A DNA stretch of 64,000 nt, from the NCBI GenBank assembly GCA_021234155.1, contig JAJEKV010000012.1, positions 4,965,789-5,029,788 of the forward strand. The letters are read 5' to 3'. Source of the stretch: Isoetes taiwanensis (lineage: Eukaryota; Streptophyta; Lycopodiopsida; Isoetales; Isoetaceae). Position 1 is the stretch's first letter, and every line of letters starts with the position of its first letter. Positions 45,720-58,451 of the stretch are shown here, in pieces. The position numbers were made by a program, and so were the translations under genes. The notes under the pieces are model-generated. The model did no database searches. It saw only the letters and a list, made by a program, of their open reading frames with translations, and was not told where the DNA came from.

Positions 45720-46840
45720 ATCTTTGTATTCTGGTTATTTACTTTCTAGGCAGTATTTTGGCCTTATTTGCAATTTCTTAAGTCTGATCTCTTGCCAGCA
45801 TTCATGTCAGTCTCCGTTTGTTGTCTTACTCGCAATTTTTTAATAAGAGCTTTAAGTTTAGCAGCATTCAAGTTAGTTTCTGTTTGTTGTCTTTTCGTCA
45901 ATTTTCTTCGCATTCAAGTGTAGTAGATGATATATCTCAAGCCCGGGACCGTTAATGCTAAACACCAAAACACTTTGAACAGATGTGTGTGTCTTTTAGA
46001 GTGCAGAGCTGGTGACGAATGAGCTGCCGTGTATGTCTTTTACAATGCAGAGCTGGTGTATGCTTGAGCCTAAATGGCATCTTCTCAATTTCCCAAGCAT
46101 AATCATAGGAAGACTCATCCTCAAAAATTCCAAGAGAAATCCATGAAATAGTTTTCTAAACCTCTAACAATGATTTGATGTTTGTTTTTCCATCAATCCT
46201 AAGCTCCAAGAAAAGAGACATTCTGCTATGTATGTTGCTTGCTCTATGCAAACAGTTATTATAACTAAATGATGAATAACATCTTTTGAATCTGTAAAAC
46301 CTAAAAGTCTTTTATCGTGCCTTTATGAGAGGTTGTGAAGTAACTTGCAACAAGTCTGTAGTATGCCAAGGAAATAGCATCTGCTCTTGCAAGATTGAAT
46401 ATGATGAATGAAATATAGATTCACTGCTTAAAACTTTAGCTTAAAACTATTTTGAAAGTTTGATGCTAGCATTACCCCCATGCAATGCAGGTCCTGGATT
46501 CCTTAGTACAAGCCAAAAGAAAAACTTGCCTTTTTTCATCTAGGGAAGATGGATGCCTTCACCAGTGGCTTCCAATCTATGGAAACAAACATTAACAATG
46601 AATTTTTGTATTGAATACCATCTAAGTATTTGATATCTATAAATCATGTTGTTTAGTGTTGAAGGACTTAGCTCTCAACCTTAGATAATGACACTGAACC
46701 TAAAAGCATGACAAATTTTGGCCTTGCCTACACCACAACCTTCTGGTGTGTCGTTTGCTAGTATTTTTTTTAAGAGATAAGGTGGCACTCTCATTAATAA
46801 AAAGTTAGTGAGGTGGTAAAGCATTTATGAGTGGACTTTC
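45720..46840. other. AT-rich DNA, nothing recognised
   Basis: No family match or splice-bounded exon was found. A long T run at 46851-46879 closes the stretch. Confidence 0.45.
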
Positions 46841-46845
46841 CAAGA

Positions 46846-46884
<39 letters not shown>

Positions 46885-47009
46885 CGCCTTCTTGCAGTAG
46901 AGGGGTCGGATGAAGGTGGGGCCCATGCCTTGGATTCCTCTCATCGAGGACTTTCTAGTAAGTGGTGCTTTGGTACCTTCCGTCGCAGTTAGAGCTCACT
47001 TCATCGGAT

Positions 47010-48560
47010 TCTAAGAATCTTCTTAGAATCTTAGTATTTTACGAAATCTATGTAATTTAATGGAATCTAAGAGAATCTTCATGGGATCTTTAAGAATCTA
47101 GAGGAATCTCAATAGAACCTTAGAGAGTCTAAGCGAATCTCAAGAGGATCTTTGGAAATCTAGAGGAATCTTCATAGGATCTTAGTGGATCTAAGAGAAT
47201 CTACATAGAATCTTGGAGAATCTAGAGGAATCTTGGAATAGTCTTTGGCAATTTAGGGAATCTCAAGAGAACCTTAGGGACTGTGGGAATCTCAAGAGGA
47301 TCTATGGGAATCTCACAAAATATTTGAGAATCTAGGGGAATCTTGATCGTATCTTAGAGAATCTAGGAGAATCTACATAGAATCTTGGGGAACCTATGTG
47401 AATCTTGAGAGGATATTTTGGAATGTAGGGGATTCCTGATGGAATCTTTAAGAATCTACGGGATCTTGATGGAATCTTCGAGGACCTAGGAAAATCTAAG
47501 GGAATCTACATAGAAATGTGGGGAATCTAGGTAAATCTTGGAACAATCTTTGAGGATCTATGGGAATCTCGAGAGAATTTATGGAAACCTAGGGAATCTT
47601 CATAGAATATTTGAGAATCTAGGGGAACCTTGATAGGATCTTCGAGAAACTAACAGAATCTACTTAGAATCTCTGAGAATCTAGAGGAATCTTAATAGAA
47701 TCTTTTAGATTCTAGGCAAATCTTGATGGAATTTTGGGGGACCTAAGGAATGTTCATAAGATCTAAGGGAATATTCAGGAATCTTCATAAAATCTTTAGA
47801 AATCTAGGGGAATGTTGATGAAATCTTTTAGGACCTAGAGGAATCTTCATAGAATCTAAGGGAATCCAAAAGAATCTATATAGAATCATGGGGAATCTAG
47901 GTGAATCTTGGGGCAATCTTTAGAAATCTAGGGGAATCTCGAGAGGATCTAATGGAATCAAAGGGAATCTTCATAGAATATTTGAGAATCTAGGGGAATC
48001 TTCTTAGGATCTTACTGAATCTAGGAGAATTTACATAGAATCTTGGGGAATTTATGCGAATCTTGAGATAATCTTTGAGAATCTAGAGGAATCTTGGTGG
48101 AATATTTGAGTTCTAGGGGAATCTTGATTTTTAGAACCTAAGGGAATCTTCATAGGATCTAAAGGAATCTTCGTAAAATCTTTCGTAATCGAGGGGAATC
48201 CCGATGAAATCTTTGGGAACCTAAAGGAATCTTCATAGAATCTAAGGGAATCAAAGCGAATCTACATAGAATCATGGGGAATCTAGGTGAATCTTGAGAC
48301 AATCTTTGGAAATCTAGGGGAATATCAAGGGAACCTTAGGGAGTCTATGGGAATCTCATAAAAATCTTTGAGAATCTCGAGGAATCCAAGGGAATCTTCA
48401 TAAAATCTTTGAAAATATAGGGGTATCTAGGGGAACCTTTACAAATTTTGGATGAATCTAGGAGAATCTACATAGAATCGTGAGGAATTTATGAGCATCT
48501 TGGAATAGTCTTTGAGAATCTAGAGAAATCTTTTCTAATCTAAGGGTATCTTCCACCATC
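47010..48560. repeat. 1.5-kb degenerate array of GAATCT with a 10-11 bp step
   Basis: GAATC recurs almost every 10 or 11 bases throughout. For example, at 47655-47700 the spacings are 11, 10, 10 and 11. Variants such as GAATCTAGGG, GAATCTTGAT and GAATCTTCAT alternate. A longer phrase, GAATCTACATAGAATC, returns at irregular intervals of about 130-370 bp. No frame is open. This is a satellite-like array. Confidence 0.85.
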
Positions 48561-49707
48561 CACATCGTAGAGTCGGCCTCATGTAGTCCTTTATAGTACA
48601 AAAACTTGTGTATATATACGACAATACGACAGTGGCACCATTTAATATTTTATATATTTGTACCCCCACCCTTTTTTTTTGAATTTATAGTCATTTTTCG
48701 GTCACCTCTCATAACGCCTTATTGTGATCCATATTGTGCTGTCAGGCACCTGAAAATCATAAGGTTCAAATGCCCTATTGGATTTGAACTCGTTTTTTTG
48801 CATGTTGATTGTGTTGGACATCTAGCGTACTATCAAATTGCAAATTGCTATAAAAGTAAATTCGCAATGGGCCCTCCAAAGGGCAACACATTGATGCGTT
48901 AGCATCTTGTTTGGTTTAGCATCTTGTTTGGGTAACGTGCTCAAGCCAGGACGTTATCTACACCTTCTTGTTGCTTAGTGTCCATATTCTCCAAGGTTTA
49001 GCCCCAAAATTAAGTGTCCATGTTGATGACAACGGATATTTTGCAATGTATGGATGCCTCTTATTTTCTTAACGTCCTGTCCCTTGGCATCTAGCTGTAG
49101 GCTTTAATCCCATCCATAGATTTCAAGATGTTATCGGCCCAATCTGTTATGTTCATAATAGAGATGTTATGTCCATAACATCTTTTCTGTTGCCACATGG
49201 TCCTATTTTTGGGCCCTCTGCCATAATCGTGGTCGAATCCTCTGCCATGCCCTCTGTCATAGCCAAGCCCGGGCCTGTGACATGCTCAAAAGCCGCTTAT
49301 CAAGAATCCGGTTGTTGGAGCTTGAGCCCATTACTTGCTACTTTCCCATTGCATGCTGTAGAGCCTATTTCTTCAGCTTTTGGTGCTTTTTATATTTAAG
49401 CTTTCCTTTTGTTCCAAAACAAATGCTTCATAATCCGTTGCTATAAGTCTTCTATCTTAAGGAAAACCCTTGCTGTGGATGTGCCTTTCCGTTGCTGTGG
49501 ATTTCTTTTTTAAGCCAGAAACAAGTGATGATCCTTCAAATTCTGTCGTTGTATGAGTTTTTTTTTTTGTCGATTCTACTAATTCTATAAAGTTTAAGTA
49601 CGTCAAACTGGGCAACTCTGATGCCAGAATATAGTGGGGGCTCCCCAAACTGGGCCAAGCTTGACTATGGCAGTCATTCTGCTAAATGCCTCGGCCTAGG
49701 ACGTTAA

Positions 49708-49856
49708 GGCCAATAACATCCTTCCCTCAGCGTTATGGGCCAAGAAAATGACCTCGTGGCCAGGAAAACGCTCGGCCGTATGATTTCCTGGCCACATGGT
49801 CACTCGGCCATTTTCCTGGCCCATAACTTCTCGGGAAAGGATGTTATCTAGGCCAT
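49708..49856. repeat. 150-bp foldback (near-perfect hairpin)
   Basis: The two arms of about 65 bases match in inverted orientation: GGCC-ATAACATCCTT-CCC, then GTTATGGGCC-AGAAAATG-CC, then TGGCCAGGAAA. The loop is about 15-20 bases. Small indels separate the arms. It may be a foldback MITE or, if transcribed, a small-RNA precursor. Related GGACGTTATCTA phrases occur at 48950 and 49840. Confidence 0.75.
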
Positions 49857-50645
49857 CTTGTGCGGGCTCTATTTATTTCATAAACAACATGCTATAACGC
49901 TTGCATCTCGGCCTTGTTATTAAAGTATAACAGGAACATGAAATTGTAGGTTTTTGCTACTATGCCAATGCAATATTTATGGTAGCGTTACTGATGTATC
50001 CAAAGGGTGCACCTCCTGTACGTCTATAATCTTGATGCAACACTTGATTTAGTAGGATGTTAGTCGATACTCGCATAAATCATGTCTCAAATCCTTGATG
50101 CAGGTGACAAATTCAGATTTCTAAAATAAGTTAATTGTTAGAAACCATATACTGATGGAAAGGACTCGACTGCAATTTCAAGTATAGTTGTAACCTCTTT
50201 AAGAAATGGCCGAAAGAAACGAGCATTTCATGGCTCTCTTTTATGCTCCAATATCTTTTATGCTCCTTCTATATTTGAAACTGACATTGGTTCAATTTCT
50301 TGTGCAGTATCAGGAAGTGGGATGTTTCTTTCTATATTTGAATTGAAATTCTTGTGAAGGGTCAGTTTCCCAGATGTTAAAGGTACTGAGGAAAAAACAT
50401 TCATACTCAATGCTTGTCTTTTAACAAGCAGATGTGCCTATGCTTATATGAATGATATCATGTACAAATCTGAATTCCACAATGCAAGGGCCTTTTTCTC
50501 AGTGGATCAATTTTATGTCACAAATTGCAGCAGCAGTTATGGCTACAGTTCCTAGCAGTTCCACATCAAAGTCGCATGCTTGTGTGTTCTCCACGCTTTG
50601 CATGTTGATCTCTAGGAAAGGCAGCAGAAGCAAGGACTTTGAATC

Positions 50646-50846
50646 GTGTATTTCTTCATGTTGATCTTGAGGGAAGGCGGAAAAAGCACAAAGTTTACTA
50701 TTCCAGGAGTACACTTTGTTGTATATCCAAGTTTTATAAAAGCATGTGAGTATGACTCTCATACTGGAGTAGAGTCCTTGAAGGTGGTTCCTATATCTCA
50801 AGCGCATGCTCTGCAACGAAAGTATGAAGTTGAGTTTCTGATGTAG
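50646..50846 (+). pseudogene. DEAH-box helicase exon fragment
   Basis: The frame reads TIPGVHFVVYPSFIKACEYD, then GVESLKVVPISQAHALQRK. This is the stretch from motif V towards motif VI of a DEAH-box RNA helicase. The expected Asp-Pro-Gly is changed to Tyr-Pro-Ser, the upstream NIAETS is absent, and the QRxGRAGR motif is lost after QRK. No other helicase exon was found. Confidence 0.65.
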
Positions 50847-51719
50847 GGTTTTATTTTTTACTTTCATGTGGATGCAAAGACAGTCAATTTCATTGTGATA
50901 AGTTGTATAAAAAATGGAAAAGAATAAATAACACCTAGGCATCGATTGTACTTGAGGCTGGATAAATATTCTCAAGAATGCAAGCAGCTGATTCACATAT
51001 TCAGCTAATGGTCTAGGCTGAAGGAGCTTAAAGTGATGTTTAACAATAATATATTTTCTGGATACACAGTCCCACTGTAGGACATTTTATAATGGACATG
51101 ATTACAAACTTAGGCACAACAGACAGTCATACAACATGAATGGTAATGCTTTTTAATAGTGGTCGAGCAGGAAGAGAAGGTCCAGGAAAGTGTTTTCATC
51201 TTTCTATAGAAGATTAGTTTTATTAGCTCAAAATGTCTGTAGTTCCTGAAATTGAGCATTGCAATTTGGCTTAATGTTCATCACATAGCAAACATGAGGC
51301 TTCCTCGTCAGATGAGAATAGGGCAAACCCTTATGGTTCTCTCACATATAATCCTCAGGCTAGTCTCCTGGTTGAAATGGAACTAGGCAGGTTTAGTCTA
51401 GGAAGTCTGCTTAAATGCACAATAGTTGCCCTATCTACAAAGTCCATGGGAGGAGGATAGTAACATATACTAGAAACTTATGACGCACAACTCTTTATCT
51501 CTACATATTCCTAATACTCTAATGGAGAATGGCGTTTCCTTCAAGAAGACAGCTAGAAGGAAGATTTGATCATCATGGATGTGTAAAGCATAGCCACACT
51601 AAATGATATTCTAAGATGTACATGTAGTATTACGTATACAGGAATTGCAATTCACTTGCCATTCCTGCGACGTCGGCCAAAACGCAGGGTAGAAGAGAAG
51701 GTAAAATCTTGAGGACACT

Positions 51720-51900
51720 TTTTTTTGGGTTGCCCCCAGGGGGGCAAACCCTCGCTTATGTGGGTTTGTGGCATATCCTAGGTATATGCTAGAATATACC
51801 TAGAATATGTTGGTGACTCCAAACCTACTGTTCACTGTAAACTGGCGGTCACCTACGTAGTGGGCCGCTGATGTTTGAATCGGATAACTGGCAATATAGA
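51720..51900 (+). repeat. Interspersed repeat, copy 2
   Basis: It matches the reverse complement of 20863-21090, including GGTTGCCC, CCCTCGCTTATGTGGGTTT and TGTAAACTGGCGGTC. It lies next to a terminus like that of the small element at 24635. Confidence 0.6.
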
Positions 51901-52759
51901 TAGAGCATCTGGCTATGGCGACCCCCAAGAGACGAAGCCCTCCAAAAGAATTACAGCTTTAAATCTTTCTCATCAAAGCTTGTCATCATCAATCTCTTTT
52001 GCAAGTTTTTAGCCTAGTTACAAATGCAAAAGTTTGCATTTGAGATACTGATACCAGCAGATTATCTTGGATCAGCTGGGCTAGTGCCTGAGAAGCTCTG
52101 CCGGTTTGATTCAACAGTCTTAGGTTGAAAATGTTTGTGAAATTAGTAGGTTTGGTATTTAGCTGGTTGAAGGATTATATGAAGGAGAGGAGGCTTCCAC
52201 CGTGTTGTTCCATTGAGAGCTGCACAATGCACATTGCTAGAGACTGCCAGGCTTGGAGCACTTGATACCCTTCTTTGTTTTCTTGACGCTGCCTGTCCAA
52301 AGCCGATAGGAAAACGTTGCACCCCTTCACAGAAAGCTTGGGGATTTCTTGGCAGGGGACGATCCTTCTTCATCTAATGGGAAAAGGGTGATTTGGGTAA
52401 GTCTTCATATCAAAACTTTGATCTTTTTAATCGTGCTTTTGCTTCAATAGGTGAAAAGAGTAAGTATATATGCACAAGAGATATAAATTTTTGTTGGATC
52501 GTGTTCTAGCAATTTGCAATGAGAAATTATTAGGCTGCTGCCTTAGAATCATTTTACCTTTCTTAGATCAAGATGCTAGAGTCTGATTTAGAATATAATC
52601 ATTTTCTTATTTGTTAGACTAGTTGCAACCAAGGCTATGTTTGCTAGATCAAATGCAGTTACTTTATGTCCTCAACATGACTTTTCCCAACAACCTTGAC
52701 AAGAGATCACGTTTTTACTTTCAAAAACTATTTTCATTCTTTGTGGTGCTTAATATCAG

Positions 52760-52864
52760 GTGCATTTTGGAGTAAATAGTGGTGCAACTAAATTTGCCAT
52801 TGAGAGAAGAGCTGTGAATGAGGCCACATTTCGGTGCCCAGACGAAATTGGCTGGCAACCTCAG
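52760..52864 (+). pseudogene. Pyroglutamyl-peptidase-like orphan exon
   Basis: A 35-codon exon with good borders (ATATCAG before, CAG/GTCTGG after) reads VHFGVNSGATKFAIERRAVN and then EATFRCPDEIGWQPQ. This closely fits the central part of plant pyrrolidone-carboxylate peptidase (family C15), an enzyme that removes N-terminal pyroglutamate. No exon before or after it could be recognised within several kb. It is therefore a gene fragment or part of a gene with very long introns. Confidence 0.65.
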
Positions 52865-52869
52865 GTCTG

Positions 52870-54165
52870 GTGCTATTTCTATAACATATGAGTACAGCTT
52901 GCAGATAAGAACAATAGACAGACTTCTACAATTCCAGGGTTTGGGATAGGCATGGGCAGTCTTAAGCATAAGGGGTGCCTCTACTATAACTGCTGCACTG
53001 CCCACCTTCAAGTCTTCCTTAATGCTTAAAAACTTCTTACTAGATTTGTTGTTTCTGCTATTTAATTCCTTGCCTCTGCATTTTCTTCTCAATTTGGAGC
53101 TTATCCCGTTCGTTCATGAAACAAAACAGCGGAATTTGGCTCAGGAACATAGGTTTCTAGAACTGAACCCTTTTTTTTTTTTTTGCTCTGCTCTTTGATG
53201 GTTGATTGCTTCATTTTTATGAAGCAAAGCCTGAGGGGATTTTACTACTAGTAGTTGAATGCTTATCTACCATTGATTTCTTATACATGTCTAGCTCTTT
53301 ATCCCACATCATAATTTGGCCTTCCGGTTTTTACAGTCCATTTTTGTACCTAAATATTAATTTTTGGGACTTCAATATTGCTTTGCATTTCTGTTATACA
53401 ATGGACTGTCAGTCTCGTGTTTACTATAAGTTTGATGTGATTTTCATAGAATTATTAATGTGTTATCTGAGTTTTCTTAACTCTAGCTCTTGTAAGTTAC
53501 ATAAATCGTATAAGCATAATTAAATAATGAATTAATACCTTTCATAGAAATGTTTCCTAGGCTGTTTTCAGTTATTGAGATCTAGTCCTCTTTAGTTGGA
53601 TATTGTTGATCCATTGCTGCTTTTGTTAATTTTTAGATTCATTGAGTACAAAGCAAAACCAGCAGTGCAAGGCATCTCAGCTCTCTGGCTAGGCGAAGCA
53701 AGAGCAATGTGTGCCGGAAGTGAAAGGCCGCAGCTAGGGCAGTGTATGACAAGTTCTCAGGCAATCGCCATATTGGGATGAAGAAAGCTCTAAAAACTTC
53801 ATCATATTCAACAAGATAAGTGACAGATACACATTCGAAGACATTTTGCCCTTGTGTAAACTATGGCTATGTTGGATGCAGCATCTTCTCTGACTGGGAT
53901 TTTATTTGGCCACAGGCCTCAGTTTGTTTACAGTTTTGGCGATCATCACATTTTTTTTCCCGCTCTTATTATTGGGAGAAAATTTGCCAACACACTTGCA
54001 AATCGACACCTTATAGAAGCTCTAGGGATCCTTCCCCTACACATGATGGCTTTCCATTGGTACAATGGTATATTCACTTGAAGTGGCTTCATCATTACCT
54101 TCAGAGAAGTCCGAATCCTTCAAGCAGATTAGTACGTTCTTTCTTGAACTCCATAACTCATTACA
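52870..54165. other. Sequence between the orphan exon and the LTR
   Basis: A frame at 53863-54081 is open but matches nothing I know. The rest is AT-rich, with a T run near 53170. Confidence 0.35.
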
Positions 54166-55289
54166 CTGCTATTGACCCTCAACCTGGCTTCAAAGGTCAA
54201 CCACAATGAGCCAACTTGAGTTGGGACCCAAGTTGGGGTTAGGACCTCCAGATCACTTAAGGTGATCAGTCTATGCAAGATAAATCCAGTTAAGAATCCA
54301 AAAACTCAAAGTATCATACCTTTCCCATTTCTAGAAAATGGTACCTTGACTTAAATTGGTACAGCAGCCGATAATGGATCGGTTTTTTGGGTCAAATGCT
54401 TTAGACTGACACAAAAAAGTTATAGGAATCCAATGGTGAAATCCCTGACCAAGTCAGAACATAACCCTGAGAGATATTCGAGCTTAAAGTGGGGTCAAAA
54501 ATTGGTCGATAGCAGTCAAACTGGAAAACAGTGATCAGAAAAATGGATCTGGAGTTTCTGACTACTTTTTCGAGAATTTTCAAAGCCAATATGTCACCAG
54601 GGTAGCAAAGAATGGAGGCATGAGGGGTGAAAGCATGCTAGGGTGTACCATCTAAAGTACTTTTTAGGGAGTGCGAAACTACCCAGAAAAGTTCCCAGCA
54701 CTGGGTACTGGGAACTTGCATAAATGCTGCAATAAATAATAAGTTTGAGAGTTAATTCATTTATATTAGTCTCTAATAGTATTCATACTATAGATTGACA
54801 TGTTATTGACCTTCAATTCAAAAGTTTTCGATTGATTTCAATGGAAAGAAAAAACAGAAAGTACCAGTTTTAAAAGTACCCAGTGTAGGTACTTTTGAGG
54901 GTTCCAAAAGTGGTACACCGTAGCATGCTTTTACCCTGAGGTCAAATCTCCATTTGGATACTCAGAGGTATTTTTTGCACTCGGATTTGGCAAAATACAG
55001 TCAAGAACAGTCAAAACAGAATGCAAAATTTTCTAACTTGAAATGTACATGGTATTTCTTGGTTTTTTCAAAGCCTATGGGTCTCAGATATCTCAAAGAT
55101 TGATGGCAACTGGGCCAACAGCCATTAAAAGCATAGGGGGACTTACTGTAGGATTTTTTGAAAGACAAAATTGTTAAAGATCATATCAGAAAGAACTTCT
55201 TCAACTTGGCATCAAATTTTCATTGATATGGAGGTAAATCAATCACAATAGTAATGAATAATAGTACTTCAAGGTAGAAGAAAGAATGT

Positions 55290-56463
55290 GGAACGGCTTT
55301 CTTGGCGCCTGCGGCTAGGGCGGTGGCAGAGGGGGAGATCCGTCCTTCCTCCCCTCTCTTTTTCCAGCACTGTTGCAGCATCTCTTGATCTTTTTCCTTG
55401 CTCCAGATGCTAGTAGGGGTTTTGCTTCTGGATTCAGCAGATTTTGCCCTCCAAAGAATGTCCGAAGATCAATTTTGGAGCTGCTTGTAAGGCGGTCTTT
55501 TGTGGTCTTGCTGGTAAGCCACTAACGTGGTTTTTTGCTCTCAAGTTTCTAAGAGGCTTGATGGTTTTTGCTAAGGATTGATGAAGCAAAAACTGTAGAT
55601 TTCTAGCAGCATAGATTCTTTGTTTCTTGGGCCGGTCTAGTAGTCTATGGATTCTTCTCCATCTCAAGTAAGGCACACCGAAAGGGCGTAGAGCCTATAA
55701 GGTGGGGCAAAATTATAGCATGAGCATAAAGAAAGCAATTTCAGGTTTATATTTCTTCCAACAATCTAATTTTAAGATGGGTCTTCTGATCACGAAGCTT
55801 TTTCCCCGTCCTTCTGCTCTTTCTTGCTAGCGGAAAGATTTAGGGATGTTTTCTTGGAAGAAGGCAGAGTAAGTTCATTGATCATTATTTTATGGATTTG
55901 AAACAAGATGACAGATTATTTGAGATTGCCGAGCTAGGGATTTGATTGTGACCAGGACGACGCTTCCATATCAAGACCAGATATTATGAACCAGGCTTTG
56001 GAGGAGAGCTTTGGCGGCTGGGCTGTGTGTCTAGCTCATTTCAGGTAGGCTGACTGGCACATCCCGACAATGCAGCGTCTCTTCTAATTTCTCATTTGGT
56101 ATTCAATATGTACAATTGATTATAGATTGAAGCATATGTGGCTTCTCTGAGCAGTGCGGGAGATTGCTCAGATTACTCTTTGTCTCTTTTTCTCTTCATC
56201 TCTACTTTTGCAGAAGGTTGTTTAGAAAATTCAAGATTTATCTGCAGCTTCTGGAAAATAAGTATTTTGCTCCTGTAGTATTCTGTTTTGCTGATGTAAT
56301 AGTTAAACGGAAGAAGAGGTTGAGAGAAGGCTCATATATACTATAGCTGCAGATGTGATTTCGGATCCATGTGGGATCATTTGTGCTTAAATTATATCTG
56401 ATCCATAAGGGATCTTTGTATTGTAATTTTTCCTATCTGATCAATACAAAAACTTCTTACTTT

Positions 56464-56497
<34 letters not shown>
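55290..56497 (+). mobile_element. Possible retroposed sequence with poly(A) tail in the LTR
   Basis: A GC-richer start (GGCTTTCTTGGCGCCTGCGG) leads through sequence without a clear ORF to TGATCAATACAAAAACTTCT and a run of about 30 A. A tail of this kind suggests a LINE- or mRNA-derived insertion on the plus strand. Flanks AGTACTTCAA and AGTACAACACTTCAA are similar but not a clean target duplication. Confidence 0.35.
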
Positions 56498-56498
<1 letters not shown>

Positions 56499-57974
56499 CA
56501 ACACTTCAAATGTTGGAAAATATCAATCTCAGATCATAAAATAATTTTTAGAAGATAATATCAATCAAATCTTTTTGGATCTGATCGAGGAGTGCTCAGA
56601 GACTTCAAGAATCTTTCAGGTCATGCTTAGCATTGATCAATGTCAGATTTGAGCGCTTCTGGGCCTTCGAAAAATGTCGTGGTTGTGTTTCCCCTGTATA
56701 TAGTTTCAAATTTCGATTCCCGTGATTTCAGGTAATAAATTTAGGCTTAAATTGTTGATTAGGTTCCGGAATCCAAGATTAGGATGATGCCAGGGTGAAT
56801 GGAGCGCGGGATGGCGTGATTCGACCGGATTTCTAATTTTAGGGTTCGTCAGCATTATTTTCGAATGTTTTTCGCGATACGATCCCGTATTTTTGAAGGA
56901 ATATGCCCGAAATATGCTGTATTTTAGCATTTAAACATCTTGGCCAATGGTTTAAGGATATTTTCCCATGGGATATTTAGAAGGTTCTATCTTTTCAATC
57001 ATAGGGAAGATTCTCCACACGTGCAAAGAATGTAGAATCTTTTGGGCATCTTTTGACAAGGCTTAGAATATACCACTAAGAGTATGATGGAGTAAGGATG
57101 GAGGCAAAAGAAATTATGAAGGGAAATTAAGGAGATAAAAGTAAAAAGGGATGATATCTTTGAAAGAAAGGCTTAAATGGTTTTTTGAATAGGCAATGTA
57201 GTGATATTTGAAGGAAATGGCAAAGGAATTGGGCAAAATGGTAATTATGGCAAAGTGAGCATGGCAAAGGAATAAACAATAGGTGTGAGAACAATGTTGA
57301 GCCAAAGGTGCAAGAATGGAGGTAGTGGGGGTGAAGTAAAAAGCTAAAATTAGAAACACCATGGGGTCTTCCAAACTCTTAACTTCCAAACTTCAAAAGA
57401 TGTCTTCCAAACTTCACAACCCAGATTCTTCTAGAGTATATTCTTGACTAAGCATTTGACCCCAAATAAAATACCTCTTGTGAACTTTTAGCTTGAGCAC
57501 TTGTTGACCTAGAAGGTGAGCATCCCTTGACCTCCACATCAATGTTGACTACCAATCTCTTCCAAACTTTGACCTAGTCTTCCAAAATAACTTAACCTAA
57601 CTTGAATGCATAGACCACAATTAGCATGTTGCCCTTTGGGGGCAACATCTCGTCAAAACAAGAAAATGGCTGGTCCCCTCAGCCATGTCAAAAGTGAATA
57701 CATAGAGGGGTCTTCAACATTGTACCAAGGTGTTTAAGTGAGAACATGATAGAGTGAGAGTGTAAAGTGCAAGTGTTGATGGAGTGAGTATGAATGTAGT
57801 GAAATGATGATGTGAATGGAATATGATGAGTGGAAAAAGGTGAGAATGAGTGTGAACATGATAGGGTGGTGATGGGAATGGAGTGTATGGAGTATATGGA
57901 GATGAGGTGAATGTGCAAGTGTTGAGATCTCGCCAAAACAAGAAAATGTATGTCTCCTCCTTGATCTTCAAGAA

Positions 57975-58280
57975 TTTGCAACTCTGCTATGGTGGTGAAG
58001 CTGAATTGCAGAGTGCTCTCCTCTTTTGGGAATGAAAACAAGAATAAAGAGTCTAAATGGATAGCAGGACTACTTAAGACAGATGAATAAAAATGGGGAA
58101 AGGGTGCACCTGCCATGGAAACACATAAGCTAATTAATCTCAAATCCCTGCAACTCTGCCATGGTGGTGAAGATGAATTTGCAGAGTGCTGTTGAGGTGT
58201 GGAAGAAAGAATAGGAGGCTGATTGGGTGGTAGGAATACTTTAAGACAGATGAAATAGAGATGGAAGAAGGATGCTCCTG
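57975..58280. repeat. Imperfect direct repeat of ~170 bp
   Basis: GCAACTCTGC-ATGGTGGTGAAG and later TAAGACAGATGAA and TGCACCTGC/TGCTCCTGC occur in the same order in both halves. Confidence 0.65.
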
Positions 58281-58311
58281 CATATGACACTTGGTAAAAC
58301 ATTAGTAAACA

Positions 58312-58324
58312 TTCTCCCTTGGGA
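58312..58324 (-). other. Polypurine tract
   Basis: The minus strand reads TCCCAAGGGAGAA directly before the LTR start TGTT, the usual plus-strand primer position. Confidence 0.7.
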
Positions 58325-58451
58325 TCAATCACACTGTTCTCTGATCAGCCCATCCTACAAACACAAAACTAACTTATCAAAGCAATGTGAACATAACAGA
58401 AGTCAAATTGATTCTAACTATTCTAATTCTATTATAGATTTTTTGGATTTT

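Larger units (their letters stand above)
54170..58311 (-). repeat. 3' LTR, about 4.1 kb
   Basis: It begins on the minus strand with TGTTTACTAA at 58311, right after the polypurine tract, and ends GGTCAATA at 54170, where the right copy has GGTCAACA. It contains a likely poly(A) retroposon (about 55290-56495) and an imperfect direct repeat (57975-58280). Against the visible part of the 5' LTR it differs by few substitutions and by a stretch of about 58 bases that is absent on the right. Confidence 0.8.

Noticed and set aside
50499-50996. 165-codon minus-strand frame
   Set aside because: It lies opposite the DEAH helicase fragment and has no family features.
53863-54081. 72-codon frame before the LTR as a gene
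   Set aside because: The text looks protein-like but matches no family I know and has no start context or neighbours.
55255-56520. Target duplication AGTAC...TTCAA around the poly(A) retroposon
   Set aside because: The two flanks differ by an internal insertion, so the match is too weak to define the insertion.
57688-58332. 214-codon minus-strand frame within the long LTR
   Set aside because: It is low-complexity Ser/His/Thr text from a repeated LTR region, with no domain.
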